From Allobranchiibius huperziae (lineage in GTDB: Bacteria > Actinomycetota > Actinomycetes > Actinomycetales > Dermatophilaceae), in assembly GCF_013410455.1 (NCBI RefSeq), contig NZ_JACCFW010000001.1, forward strand, positions 1,690,929 through 1,754,928: 64,000 nucleotides of DNA. Direction: 5' to 3'. This document shows, one piece after another, positions 52,978 through 61,405 of the stretch (its first letter is position 1; the number at the start of each line of letters is the position of its first letter). The translations under genes and the position numbers were made by a program. The notes under the pieces are model-generated. The model saw only the letters and a list, made by a program, of their open reading frames with translations. It had not been told where the DNA came from and made no database searches.

Positions 52978-54216
52978 ATGCTGGTGACGGTGGATGCCCA
53001 CCGCGATCGGGACTTCTGGTTGCTCTGGGCGGGTCAGGGGCTGAGCATGGTCGGCTCCGAAGTCGTCATCGTGGCTGCCCCGTTCGTGGCGGTGATCGTG
53101 CTGCACGCGTCGGCGCTACAGATCGGAATCCTCAGTGCCGTGCAGACTCTGGCGTTTCTGCTCATCACTCTGCCCGCCGGGATCGTCGTCGACCGTGTCG
53201 GTGCGCGCAGAACGATGTGGTGGGCCAACCTGGCACGGACGGGGTTGGCGGGAACGACTGCACTGCTCCTCGCGAGCAGGCACCTCACGTTCAGCACCTT
53301 CGTGATCCTGACGGCGGTTGCCGGCTGCAGCGCGGTCTTGTTCGAGGTGGCCTACCCGACCTTCGTGCCACAGATCGTCGACGCGAAGCGGTTGACGGGC
53401 GCCAACAGTCGATTGACGGGCACCCAATCGATGGCGCAGGTGCTCGGCCCGCCGTCCGGCGGCGTACTCGTCGGTGCCGTCGGCCCCGCCGGAGCGTTCC
53501 TGGTGGACTCCTTGTCCTTCGTGGTCTCCCTCATCACGCTGGGCCTGATTCGAAAAGATCACGGCGACAACCGAATCGAGCAGTCGACTGCGGGCGTGAG
53601 GGGTCGCAGCGTGGTGGCTGGCATGACGTTCGTGTGGCGTGACCGAATCCTGCGCGCGGGCATGTTGTGGTCCGGGTGCGCAAACATCTTCGTCGTCATG
53701 GTAGAGACCATGGGAGTGCTCTTCCTGCTGCGCGAGCTGCGGTTCTCCGCCGGGGTGGTCGGCGCATTACTCGCGGCCGGTGCTGCCGGTGGTGTCGTCG
53801 GCGCGGTGCTGGTGAGGCGGGTGAATCGGCTGCTCGGTTCCGGTCGAGCCACCTGGTTGATGATGACCGCGTTCAGCCTCCCTGGCCTGCTGATCCCGCT
53901 CACCGGTCACGGGCCCCGAGCCGTCTTGTTCGGCATCGGGTCGGCCTCGTGGGCGATGTCGGCGACCATCACCTCGGTCAATCTGCTCACCTACCGCCAG
54001 GGGGTGGCGCCGGGCGGGATGCTCGGTCAGGTCAACGCCGCCGTCCGCTGGGTCACCTGGGGCACCCTCCCGGCCGGCGGCGTGCTCGGCGGTCTGCTGG
54101 CATCGAGTGTCGGAGTCCGCAAGACCCTCTGGATCGCGGTGGTCGGCGGATGTTGCTCCGGACTCTGGCTGCTGTTCTCACCGCTGCGGACGATGCGCGA
54201 GCTTCCGGCATCGTGA
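52978..54216 (+). CDS. MFS transporter (enterobactin/macrolide exporter-like)
   Basis: 412 residues with about 12 membrane helices. Motifs include DFWLLWAGQGLSMVGSEV at the start, GIVVDRVGARRTMWWANL (motif A between helices 2 and 3), and TFVPQIVDAKRLTGANSRL. This pattern fits MFS_3-type exporters. GAGAGG precedes the ATG. It is divergent from the manganese exporter; the 220 bp between the starts hold the riboswitch promoter and probably the promoter of this gene. Substrate unknown. Confidence 0.88.
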   Translation: MLVTVDAHRDRDFWLLWAGQGLSMVGSEVVIVAAPFVAVIVLHASALQIGILSAVQTLAFLLITLPAGIVVDRVGARRTMWWANLARTGLAGTTALLLASRHLTFSTFVILTAVAGCSAVLFEVAYPTFVPQIVDAKRLTGANSRLTGTQSMAQVLGPPSGGVLVGAVGPAGAFLVDSLSFVVSLITLGLIRKDHGDNRIEQSTAGVRGRSVVAGMTFVWRDRILRAGMLWSGCANIFVVMVETMGVLFLLRELRFSAGVVGALLAAGAAGGVVGAVLVRRVNRLLGSGRATWLMMTAFSLPGLLIPLTGHGPRAVLFGIGSASWAMSATITSVNLLTYRQGVAPGGMLGQVNAAVRWVTWGTLPAGGVLGGLLASSVGVRKTLWIAVVGGCCSGLWLLFSPLRTMRELPAS

Positions 54217-54280
54217 TCCGCCGCCTGGCGAAGAACGGCGCGAACCAACTCGGGCACAGAGAGACTGCGAAGCCAGCGAC

Positions 54281-54685
54281 TCAGCCAGAGACTGGCTGTG
54301 CTGCCTCGTCAGATGTCAGCAGGATGACGTTGCCGTCAGGGTCGTCGACCATCGCCGCGAAGGGACCGGAGGTCTTGGTGGGCGACATCCGGCCGTGATA
54401 CCCGGCCCCGGTCAGCGTCGACCACATCCTCTCCACCTCCGAATCCTCCCCCACGTAGAACTCCAGCAGCTGCTGGTAGCCGCCGCCGGGGCGCACGAAC
54501 GACGGGTCGTACTGTCCCGCGAAACCCGTCGTGAGCAGCAGACTGACCCCGCTCCCCATCCGGTGCACCGTCACCGGTCGGCCTTCGAGCGGGTCCGGCA
54601 CGTCGAGCCCCAGTGCTCGGTAGAACGCGATCGAGTTGTCGAGGTCCCGCACCTCGAGCACGACCATGGCGAGTTGGATCTCCAT
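54281..54685 (-). CDS. VOC-superfamily (glyoxalase/bleomycin-resistance-like) protein
   Basis: 134 residues: MEIQLAMVVLEVRDLDNSIA FYRALGL opens the fold, followed by SLLLTTGFAGQYDPSF, LLEFYVGED and the C-terminal MVDDPDGNVILLTSDE. The usual pattern of one His/Glu metal pair per module is only partly visible. The ATG at 54685 fits the family start. It is convergent with the MFS gene and lies 81 bp from the divergent YunG-like gene start. Confidence 0.85.
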   Translation of the reverse strand: MEIQLAMVVLEVRDLDNSIAFYRALGLDVPDPLEGRPVTVHRMGSGVSLLLTTGFAGQYDPSFVRPGGGYQQLLEFYVGEDSEVERMWSTLTGAGYHGRMSPTKTSGPFAAMVDDPDGNVILLTSDEAAQPVSG

Positions 54686-54766
54686 CGGTCGATTGTGCAG
54701 CGGTTCGGACCGGAGCATGGGGACAGACCGGCAGCTGATGTCAGAGGTTCGCCCTACTTTCAGCGC

Positions 54767-55216
54767 ATGGCAACCGCGGCGCATGACAACAGTCCCGAGC
54801 CCTCGCCCACACTTGCCGACCTGCGGACGGCGTTCCTGTCGTCGTGGGGCTCCGATACCTGCTACCCGGAGTCTGAGCACGAGTGGAGCGACTCCAATCC
54901 GGCTCGCGACCAGTGTGGGATGACCGCGCTCGTCGCGCACGACGTTCTGGGTGGCGAGATCACTTTGGCCGAGGTCCACGTGGCGGGCACCAAGGTGGGT
55001 CATCACTATTGGAACGTGCTTCCGGACGGCACCACTGTCGACTTCACCGGCGGTCAGTTCCGCCCGGACGAGGTCATCACCAACGCGCACCCCGTGATCC
55101 GCCCGCCAGACGCACCGCATCGGCATCGTGACCGGTATGAGCTGCTGCGCTGCAGGGTCCTCGATCACCTTGAGCGCGCGAGAGACGAGACCCTGGAAGC
55201 CAGGCAAGCACGTTAG
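54767..55216 (+). CDS. YunG-like protein
   Basis: 149 residues. The pattern SSWGSDTCYPESEHEWSDSNPARDQCGMTALVAHD, with paired Cys, and HYWNVLPDGTTVDFTGGQF is that of the Bacillus YunG family, whose role is unknown. TACTTT (54755-54760) lies 6 nt before the ATG, so the mRNA is probably leaderless. No ribosome site is seen. Confidence 0.85.
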   Translation: MATAAHDNSPEPSPTLADLRTAFLSSWGSDTCYPESEHEWSDSNPARDQCGMTALVAHDVLGGEITLAEVHVAGTKVGHHYWNVLPDGTTVDFTGGQFRPDEVITNAHPVIRPPDAPHRHRDRYELLRCRVLDHLERARDETLEARQAR

Positions 55217-55280
55217 CCGGTGCGACGACATGGCCTGCCGCCATATGGCTCGGTGCTCACACCCTCCTTCCGCTCGCACC

Positions 55281-55850
55281 TCACGGGCGCGGGGGCGATC
55301 GAAAGTCCCAGCCGGGGTGAGCCGTTTCGAGTACCTCGAGATGTTCTTCCCACTTCGCCGTTTCGAAGCGGGTAGGGGCGTCGATCGCGACGTGGCCTCG
55401 ATGTACGCGAAATCCCCAGCTGAACGCGACAATCGGAGCGGCGGCTCGCGTCACAACTCCGTCCGGGCTGACAGCGAGGTACGAGCGAGCCTGCCAGGTC
55501 AGGTCCGCATCAAGACCACGGTGTGGCGCGTCGAAAAGTGTCGGTGCCATCCCGAAGAACGCGTACGGAGTATTGACCCCGTCGAACAGCGCCAAGGGGT
55601 CCAGCTCGAAGGTCTCGGGCCGCTGCGAGTCGCTCGACCGGACGAATTGCACCCACCCCATCGCGGCGGCGTACCCGACTCCCGCGTAGTCGATGGATGC
55701 CGTGCACATGGGCAGTCCCGCGCCGTCCTCAGGTGACAGATGGGGGTCGAGTGCACCTCGACCCGAGCTGGCTGCGTCCGCGGCGGCCTCCAGTTCGACG
55801 CGGACACGGCCCATCGCTCCACGCAGCATGAAGTCGATATCGAGTCTCAC
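55281..55850 (-). CDS. Conserved hypothetical protein
   Basis: 189 residues from a GTG at 55850 (VRLDIDFMLRG); an ATG at 55829 starts seven residues later. It has no signal peptide or membrane helix. Trp- and Phe-rich strands such as YAAAMGWVQFVRSSD, PYAFFGMAPTLFDAPHRG and GVVTRAAAPIVAFSWGFRV suggest an all-beta fold. No named domain is recognised. It is divergent from the methyltransferase gene. Confidence 0.65.
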   Translation of the reverse strand: MRLDIDFMLRGAMGRVRVELEAAADAASSGRGALDPHLSPEDGAGLPMCTASIDYAGVGYAAAMGWVQFVRSSDSQRPETFELDPLALFDGVNTPYAFFGMAPTLFDAPHRGLDADLTWQARSYLAVSPDGVVTRAAAPIVAFSWGFRVHRGHVAIDAPTRFETAKWEEHLEVLETAHPGWDFRSPPRP

Positions 55851-55932
55851 CGCAGCAGAGTCACACACGTGGTCACGGGTTGGTGTGAAGCAGCACCCGA
55901 CAGCTTCCTGCCGCACGTAACATTCTGGATCG

Positions 55933-56748
55933 ATGCAGAATCGGCGTGTGGCCGACGACGCGATGATCCGGCGGGCGAAGTCCTTCGAGTCCGGCGCTGG
56001 CGCCTACGAGCGATTTCGGCCTGAATACCCCGAGGCGCTCTTCGATGACCTGCTTGCATCGGCGGGTCCGCTTATAGGACGCGGTGTTCTGGAGGTCGGA
56101 GCAGGCACCGGACGGGCCACCCTGCCGCTGGCACGACGCGGAGTTCGCCTGGAGGTGATCGAGCCGTCGCAGGACATGTTGCGAGTCCTGCGGGATCGAC
56201 TGACCGCGGAGCATCTGCTGGACGCGGTCACGATCCGGCGCGGCACGTTCGAGGACATCGACGTCGCTGAGGCCCCCTTCGGAGTCGTCGTCGCGGGGCA
56301 GTCGTTCCACTGGACCGATCCGCGCACCCGATGGTCCAAGCTGGCCACCCTGCTCGGTGAGGACGGCATCGCCTTCCTGTTCTGGAATGCGTGGCATCTC
56401 GACCCGACACATCATGATCTGGACGCCGTACGCCGGGTGTATTCAGAGGATGACTCCGGCCTCGTCCCCGATATCGAGGGCGCCAACCCGGTCCACGGCA
56501 GCTCCGATGAGGAGCAGATCGCCGCGGACCCGGCCCTCACCACCGCCGTCGCTGCGACGTATCGATGGGACCGCGCACTCCCCGTCCACGACTATCTGAG
56601 CCTCCTTTCCACTACTTCCTCGTACGCCGTGGCCGGCCCGGACGACCGCCGACGGCTCTTCACCGCTCTCCGACCTGTGCTGGGCGCGACCGTCCGACTT
56701 CGCGGATCGACGCTGTCCCTCTCCACCCGCGCCGCGGGGCGCGGCTGA
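55933..56748 (+). CDS. Class I SAM-dependent methyltransferase
   Basis: 271 residues. Motif I is VLEVGAGTGRATLPLARRG (about 51-69), motif II is VIEPSQDML, and GQSFHWTDP precedes the substrate loop. These mark the UbiE/Ycg-like methyltransferase group. The substrate is unknown. A TAACAT box lies 9 nt before the ATG. It is convergent with mraY, whose stop is 20 bp away. Confidence 0.88.
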   Translation: MQNRRVADDAMIRRAKSFESGAGAYERFRPEYPEALFDDLLASAGPLIGRGVLEVGAGTGRATLPLARRGVRLEVIEPSQDMLRVLRDRLTAEHLLDAVTIRRGTFEDIDVAEAPFGVVVAGQSFHWTDPRTRWSKLATLLGEDGIAFLFWNAWHLDPTHHDLDAVRRVYSEDDSGLVPDIEGANPVHGSSDEEQIAADPALTTAVAATYRWDRALPVHDYLSLLSTTSSYAVAGPDDRRRLFTALRPVLGATVRLRGSTLSLSTRAAGRG

Positions 56749-56768
56749 ACGCACCTGGGACGGCGTTC

Positions 56769-57872
56769 TCACTTGCCGCCGACCACGACCCACTCGGCGT
56801 AGAACAGTCCCAGACCTGCCGCGACGCACAGCCCGCAGATGATCCAGAACCGGATGGTGACGGTGACCTGCTCCCACCCGAGCATCTCGAAGTGGTGGTG
56901 GATCGGAGTGATTCTGAACAGTCTTTTGCCGACTCCGCCGTTGCTGCCCTTGGTGTACTTGAAGTAGCCCACCTGCAGCATCACTGAAAGCGTCTCGAGG
57001 ACGAAGAGGCCGCCCAGGATGGGCACGAGCAGCTCGGTGCGGGTCATGATCGCCAGGCCCGCCAGTGCCGCACCCAGGCCGAGGGAGCCGGTGTCGCCCA
57101 TGAAGATCTGCGCCGGCGACGCGTTCCACCACAGGAAGCCGAAGCAGGCGCCCATCACGCTGGCGGCGACCACAGCCAGGTCGAGCGGGTCGCGCACGTC
57201 GTAGCACTGGGACGAGCTCACGAACTGGCAGTTCTGGTTGAACTGCCACACGCTGATCAGCACGTACGCGCCGAACACCATCGCGCACGCCCCAGACGCC
57301 TGGCCGTCCAGACCGTCGGTGAGGTTCACGCCGTTGCTGGTGCCGGCGATCATCAGATTGGCCCAGAGCACGAACAGGATGATCCCGATGACGGTGCCGT
57401 GGAACGCGAAGTCGAACCAGGTGTCCCGCACGAACGAGATGCGATAGCTGGCCGGGGTGATGCCGCCGCGGGGGAACTTGGTGGCCAGGATCGCGAAGAT
57501 GACGGCTACGACGGTCTGCCCGATGAGCTTCTGGCTCGACCGTAGGCCGAGCGATCGTTCGCGGGTGATCTTGGTCCAGTCGTCCAGGAAGCCGACGAAC
57601 CCGATGCCGACCATCAGGAAGAGCACGAGCATCCCGGACACCGTGGGCGCTGACCACGTGAACAGATGGGCCAGCGCGTAGCCGACCACCGAGCCGGTGA
57701 TGATCACGATGCCGCCCATCTGGGGCGTGCCGCGCTTGGTGTGGTGACTGGTCGGGCCGTCGTCACGGACGAACTGTCCCCAGCCGTTGCGCTTGGCCAG
57801 TGAGATGAAGTACCGGGTGCCGACCAGCCCGATGGTGAGCGCGACGAGGGCGCCGATCAGGATCAGCTTCAT
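56769..57872 (-). CDS. mraY: Phospho-N-acetylmuramoyl-pentapeptide transferase MraY
   Basis: 367 residues with about ten membrane helices. It attaches the muramyl-pentapeptide to undecaprenyl phosphate (lipid I). Conserved motifs: DDGPTSHHTKRGTPQMGG near the N-terminus, the metal-binding FLDDWTKI, and GLDGQASG and IHHHFEMLGW further on; all essential residues appear intact. It lies outside any mur/fts (dcw) cluster, with no related gene nearby, so it is either a relocated single copy or a second copy. A hairpin overlaps its start codon. Confidence 0.95.
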   Translation of the reverse strand: MKLILIGALVALTIGLVGTRYFISLAKRNGWGQFVRDDGPTSHHTKRGTPQMGGIVIITGSVVGYALAHLFTWSAPTVSGMLVLFLMVGIGFVGFLDDWTKITRERSLGLRSSQKLIGQTVVAVIFAILATKFPRGGITPASYRISFVRDTWFDFAFHGTVIGIILFVLWANLMIAGTSNGVNLTDGLDGQASGACAMVFGAYVLISVWQFNQNCQFVSSSQCYDVRDPLDLAVVAASVMGACFGFLWWNASPAQIFMGDTGSLGLGAALAGLAIMTRTELLVPILGGLFVLETLSVMLQVGYFKYTKGSNGGVGKRLFRITPIHHHFEMLGWEQVTVTIRFWIICGLCVAAGLGLFYAEWVVVGGK

Positions 57873-57893
57873 TGCGGCAGCACTGCCGCAATG
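57870..57893 (-). promoter_or_regulatory. Perfect inverted repeat spanning the mraY start codon
   Basis: CATTGCGGCAG (57870-57880) and CTGCCGCAATG (57883-57893) are exact complements separated by two bases. The ATG of mraY (57872-57870, minus strand) is the end of the 3' arm in the mRNA. No ribosome site lies between. The hairpin could hide the start codon, or the dyad may be an operator. Confidence 0.6.
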
Positions 57894-58174
57894 ACGTGCG
57901 CTGCAACGAGTCGGGGCCTACGCGTGCGCCGGTCCATCGTCTTGACAACCCCACCCTGTTCGACGGTGACCGGCCTCGAGAATCGCAGCCTGACCCATGA
58001 CTGGCTTGGAGGTTACGGCGTCGACAGCGTCTGAAGCGGCATTGGCACCGGCGTGCCTCGGCGCCCGCCTGCAGGCCGGCTCGACCGACCGCGGATTCGT
58101 CGGGTCCCCAGCTCAGCGGAACTGGGGACCCGACGAGTCCGCGGGTCCCGCTCGCCGAAACGGCGCAGATCGAG
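57894..58174. other. Intergenic region between mraY and copC
   Basis: About 280 bp without a gene. It contains a perfect 15-bp inverted repeat, TCGTCGGGTCCCCAG (58097-58111) and CTGGGGACCCGACGA (58122-58136), 38 bp after the copC stop, which probably terminates the ycnI-copC transcript. Confidence 0.65.
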
Positions 58175-58804
58175 TCAGTCCGAAGAGTCACCCTCCTCCT
58201 CCACTGCTTCGGCGGCCCTCGGCCGACGGCGAACGAACAGGAGCACCAGGGCCAGCACGGTCACGACCACGATGCCGCCGCCGACGAGGAGCGGAGCGCG
58301 GCTCGACCCGTTCGCAGTGGTGGCTTTCGTCGCCGAGGCGGCCTGCGTCGTCGACGTCGCACACGTCGTGCCGGTCGTCCCTGAGGCCGCGCGAGTGCCG
58401 GCTCGGGGTTGATAGGTGAAGCTGATGCTGCTGGTGACCGGATGCCCGTCCGCGGACACGATGCGCCACTCCACGTCGTACCGGCCGCCCTCGCCGAGCT
58501 GGGCCGGGACAGTCACCACTCGTCCGAGGACGGCGGGGCAACCGGTCTCGTAGAACCGGCCACCGGGGCCGGTCACCCGCACCCGGTTGCGGATGACCGG
58601 CGAGTTGAGCACGACATCGTCGAACGTCAGGGCGATCGAGCCGGGCTGGGAGCGCACCGTGCTGTTGGCGCCGGGCGTGCTGGAGACCAGGTAGTCGTGA
58701 GCGGACGCCACGGGCACCACTCCCCCGAGCAGCAACACGGTGAGCACGACCGCCGCGCACCGCGCGACGGCCGTCCGGCGGCCCTTGCCACCGCGGTGAC
58801 TCAC
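58175..58804 (-). CDS. copC: CopC-domain copper-binding protein with membrane tail
   Basis: 209 residues from a GTG at 58804 whose TGA overlap with the ycnI stop couples translation. The signal ends VVPVASA before H, the conserved N-terminal His that binds Cu(II) in CopC proteins (HDYLVSSTPG). The domain continues to about 120 with SADGHPVTSSISFTY. A Thr-rich linker and a C-terminal membrane helix (about 165-190) anchor it. It belongs to the YcnI-CopC cluster of copper handling. Confidence 0.9.
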   Translation of the reverse strand: MSHRGGKGRRTAVARCAAVVLTVLLLGGVVPVASAHDYLVSSTPGANSTVRSQPGSIALTFDDVVLNSPVIRNRVRVTGPGGRFYETGCPAVLGRVVTVPAQLGEGGRYDVEWRIVSADGHPVTSSISFTYQPRAGTRAASGTTGTTCATSTTQAASATKATTANGSSRAPLLVGGGIVVVTVLALVLLFVRRRPRAAEAVEEEGDSSD

Positions 58805-59565
58805 GCCTTGGCCGATCGGATCCTGGTGAGCGCGTACGCCGCGACGACCAACGCGACAGCGCCGACTCCGATACCGGCAACCCCCAACCACTGGCCGGAC
58901 GAATCCCCTGAAGCGGTCGTTGCTTGCCGGGGTGCGGCTGCGACCGTTGCAGCCGGATCCGCCGCGCCGGTCGCCGACGCCGCGGAGCCGCCGGGCGGCG
59001 CGCTCTTGATGTAGAGCATCGGTGCGGGATGCTCGGGCTCGGCGCCCGAGGACGGCGTCGACTCATCCCAGTTCACGACCGATCCGTCGGTGTAGGTCTG
59101 CTGGGCGGAGAGCTTGAGACTGCCCACATCGGGCACCGGCCCCACCGAGATCGCGAACGTCTGGAACTGCCCCGGCGCGATCCGGGCTGCGGATGTCGAG
59201 GCCGTCCAGGTGATGCGGGTCGGCGCCTCGGTGATCGTCGCGTCGTCGGTCTTGATCGGCGTTGCGAGCTTGCTGGTGGTGACCTGCACCGACCACCCCG
59301 GCACCGGCTGGTAGGACACCGAACCAAACGGGTGGTCCGTCGGAAGGGTGAGCACCAGTCGATCCGTGGAGGCGGTCGCCGATTCGGTGGGCACCTTGAA
59401 GGTCAAGGTGGCGTACGACCCGGGCGCTGCGGTGGTGGGCGTGACGCGTACGTGCGCCTGCGCCGCGGCGGCCGGTGCCAGCACCGCCAGAAGCGTCGCA
59501 GCGCCGGCGGCGGCAGTGCGCGCGGTCGTACGACGGACGGTGGAGGGGATGTGCTGCTGATGCAT
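58801..59565 (-). CDS. YcnI-family (DUF1775) copper-associated protein
   Basis: 254 residues. The signal peptide ends AAAAQA before HVRVTP; the mature His1 is the copper ligand of DUF1775. The domain has TLTFKVPTESA, DHPFGSVSYQPVPGWSV and TWTAST. A Pro/Ala linker and a C-terminal membrane helix (about 225-245) follow. AAGGAA stands before the ATG at 59565. Members bind Cu(II) outside the cell and occur with copC, copD or copper chaperones. Confidence 0.9.
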   Translation of the reverse strand: MHQQHIPSTVRRTTARTAAAGAATLLAVLAPAAAAQAHVRVTPTTAAPGSYATLTFKVPTESATASTDRLVLTLPTDHPFGSVSYQPVPGWSVQVTTSKLATPIKTDDATITEAPTRITWTASTSAARIAPGQFQTFAISVGPVPDVGSLKLSAQQTYTDGSVVNWDESTPSSGAEPEHPAPMLYIKSAPPGGSAASATGAADPAATVAAAPRQATTASGDSSGQWLGVAGIGVGAVALVVAAYALTRIRSAKA

Positions 59566-59797
59566 GGTGTTCCTTCGTATGAGGGGTGGCGGCAGGCGGC
59601 AGGACGCCGCACGGCAGCGAGAGGTCTGTGCAGACACGCGGGATCGCACCTCGTGCCACGTAGGGCAGCACGGACGGCACGTCGCACGAGCGAGATGGCA
59701 CTCGGGTTCGACGCCGGACGGCGCCCCGACCTACCCGCGACGTCGCCGTCGCCGGGTCGGCAAGGATCCGCAGCTCACGGCGTGACGCGGCAGCGGA

Positions 59798-60388
59798 CTA
59801 GACGACCGCCAGCGGAGGGCCTCGGCGGCCGATGCCGCCGAGCACGTGACCGGCATGGGTGGCAGCGAGGACCCTGCTCGCTCGCACGTGACTCATGCGT
59901 ACGGCGGGTGCCATCCTGACGGCCGCGACGGGAAGGAACGCTCGCACCAGGCGGGCAACGAACCACACGGCCTGTTCACCGCGAGCGAGAACGACTGCCG
60001 TCAGGGCGGTTGCGACCACGTGCGCCAGCAACATCCACCCGCCGATGTGGAGCAGATCGGGGCCCGGACCGGCTGCGGCGTGGCCGTTCATCGACATCGA
60101 CATCGGCGCCGACGCGGGTCCTGCCATGGGCGGCCCCACAATCATCAGCCCCACGTGCAGTGCCAGTTGCAGCCCGCCGAGCAGACCGGCGATCGCGGCC
60201 CGGCCGAGTCGGCGGGACGTGCACGCCCAGCAGACAGCGAACGTGATCAGGGCGAGCCACCCACATCGGGCAGCGCCGGGAAGGGTGCCCCCTCCGACTC
60301 TGTGGGCCCCGACGGCCAGACCCAAAGCCGTCACGGCCACCACGGCGGCGCGAGCCGACCGTAGCCAACCGCGCGTCGGAGAGCTCAC
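59798..60388 (-). CDS. Membrane protein linked to copper cluster
   Basis: 196 residues with about four membrane helices (16-34, 44-60, 66-88 and 115-138). There is a Met/Pro-rich loop (GPPMAGPASAPMSMSMNGH) between the third and fourth that could bind copper, plus several His residues. It sits 230 bp upstream of ycnI on the same strand, where copD-like genes often lie, but it is shorter than CopD. Metal transport is suspected only. The 230 bp gap shows no gene. Confidence 0.65.
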   Translation of the reverse strand: MSSPTRGWLRSARAAVVAVTALGLAVGAHRVGGGTLPGAARCGWLALITFAVCWACTSRRLGRAAIAGLLGGLQLALHVGLMIVGPPMAGPASAPMSMSMNGHAAAGPGPDLLHIGGWMLLAHVVATALTAVVLARGEQAVWFVARLVRAFLPVAAVRMAPAVRMSHVRASRVLAATHAGHVLGGIGRRGPPLAVV

Positions 60389-60452
60389 CTTCCGCAGTGT
60401 AGGCAGCGAGGGTGCACCCGATCGCCGCGGTGCCGGTCGTCAGGCCGGCATC

Positions 60453-60505
60453 GCGACCACCTCGCCGGATTCCCGCAATTCGCGGGAACCCGGTGAGGTA
60501 GTCGC
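60453..60505 (-). terminator. 53-bp imperfect palindrome, probable terminator
   Basis: Arms of 24 nt (60453-60476 and 60482-60505) share 21 of 24 complementary bases around AATTC; the core is TTCCCGC/GCGGGAA. In RNA read from the minus strand two of the three mismatches become G-U wobbles, whereas the plus strand gains only one, which suggests that the hairpin works for the minus-strand gene ending at 60526. Confidence 0.65.
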
Positions 60506-60525
60506 AGCCACGTCTTCGGTCGGCT

Positions 60526-61347
60526 CTAGATGCGTCCGTCGAGCCACAGGTGCCACTGCCGGACCCACTCGATGCGCAGCAGACCATTCTGCTGCCAGGG
60601 GTCGCCGCTGAAGTGGCGGCGTACGGACGCCTCGTCATCCGCCTCGACGAAGTGCAGGATGTGTTCGCCCTCCCCGAGCGGCCCACCGAGCACGATCACC
60701 CCGTCCGCGACCAGACCGTCCATGTACTTCGCATGGGTCTCCCAGACCGATTGCTGCCTGATGTCGAGAGCGTCGTCCCACGCCGGTCCCGGGCCGATCA
60801 GCACAGCGAACTCGGTGGTCGTCGCGGCGGTCGGATCGGCTTGCCGGGCGGTGGCGACACCGCTCGACGTTCGGCTGTGCCGGGTGTCGGGCGAGCTGGC
60901 CTCGTGACATTCATACAGGTCTCGTAATAATGCAGACTCGGCGCAGTGATGGGTCAACTCCTCGATCACGTGCAGCACGTAGGAGCGACGAGTCGCTGTC
61001 CCGTACTCCCCCGCCGGGGCTCCGATGGCTGTGGACAGATCGATGTCGTCACGTACGACGAGGGCGCGCCAGCGGGTGTACGCCTCCTCGGCTGCGGCCA
61101 TCGCGTCGGAGGCGCCGACCGGGTCGGGGCGTGGACCTTCGACGGGTGCCCTCACTCCGAGCCATGTCCAATTGCGTTCCTGGGCCAACATGTCGGTGAC
61201 GTGGCCTAACCTCCACCGGATGCTGATCCGCGTCTCCGGCGCCGGACACCACGCCCACTCCTCGTCGCTGAGACCCGACATGCGCGCCCCGAAACGGGCC
61301 CACACGTGGTCAGCCAACTCCACGATGTCGTCCTGCGAAGAGGTCAT
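60526..61347 (-). CDS. DinB-like domain fused to a YciI-related domain
   Basis: 273 residues. Residues about 1-135 form a DinB four-helix bundle with metal-binding His (WRLGHVTDML, VIEELTHHCAESALL). A linker follows, then a YCII-like domain at about 165-270 with EFAVLIGPGPAWD, HAKYMDGLVADGVIVLGGPL and FVEADDEASVRRHFSGDPW. The two domains are usually separate proteins. ATG at 61347. Substrate unknown; a metal-dependent thiol transfer coupled to a YciI-type isomerase or hydrolase is a possibility. Confidence 0.82.
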   Translation of the reverse strand: MTSSQDDIVELADHVWARFGARMSGLSDEEWAWCPAPETRISIRWRLGHVTDMLAQERNWTWLGVRAPVEGPRPDPVGASDAMAAAEEAYTRWRALVVRDDIDLSTAIGAPAGEYGTATRRSYVLHVIEELTHHCAESALLRDLYECHEASSPDTRHSRTSSGVATARQADPTAATTTEFAVLIGPGPAWDDALDIRQQSVWETHAKYMDGLVADGVIVLGGPLGEGEHILHFVEADDEASVRRHFSGDPWQQNGLLRIEWVRQWHLWLDGRI

Positions 61348-61405
61348 CCGCCGAGTATCCGCGCGATCGCGTGGGGCTGCCACGGTGACGCCTCGATGAG
61401 AGCCA

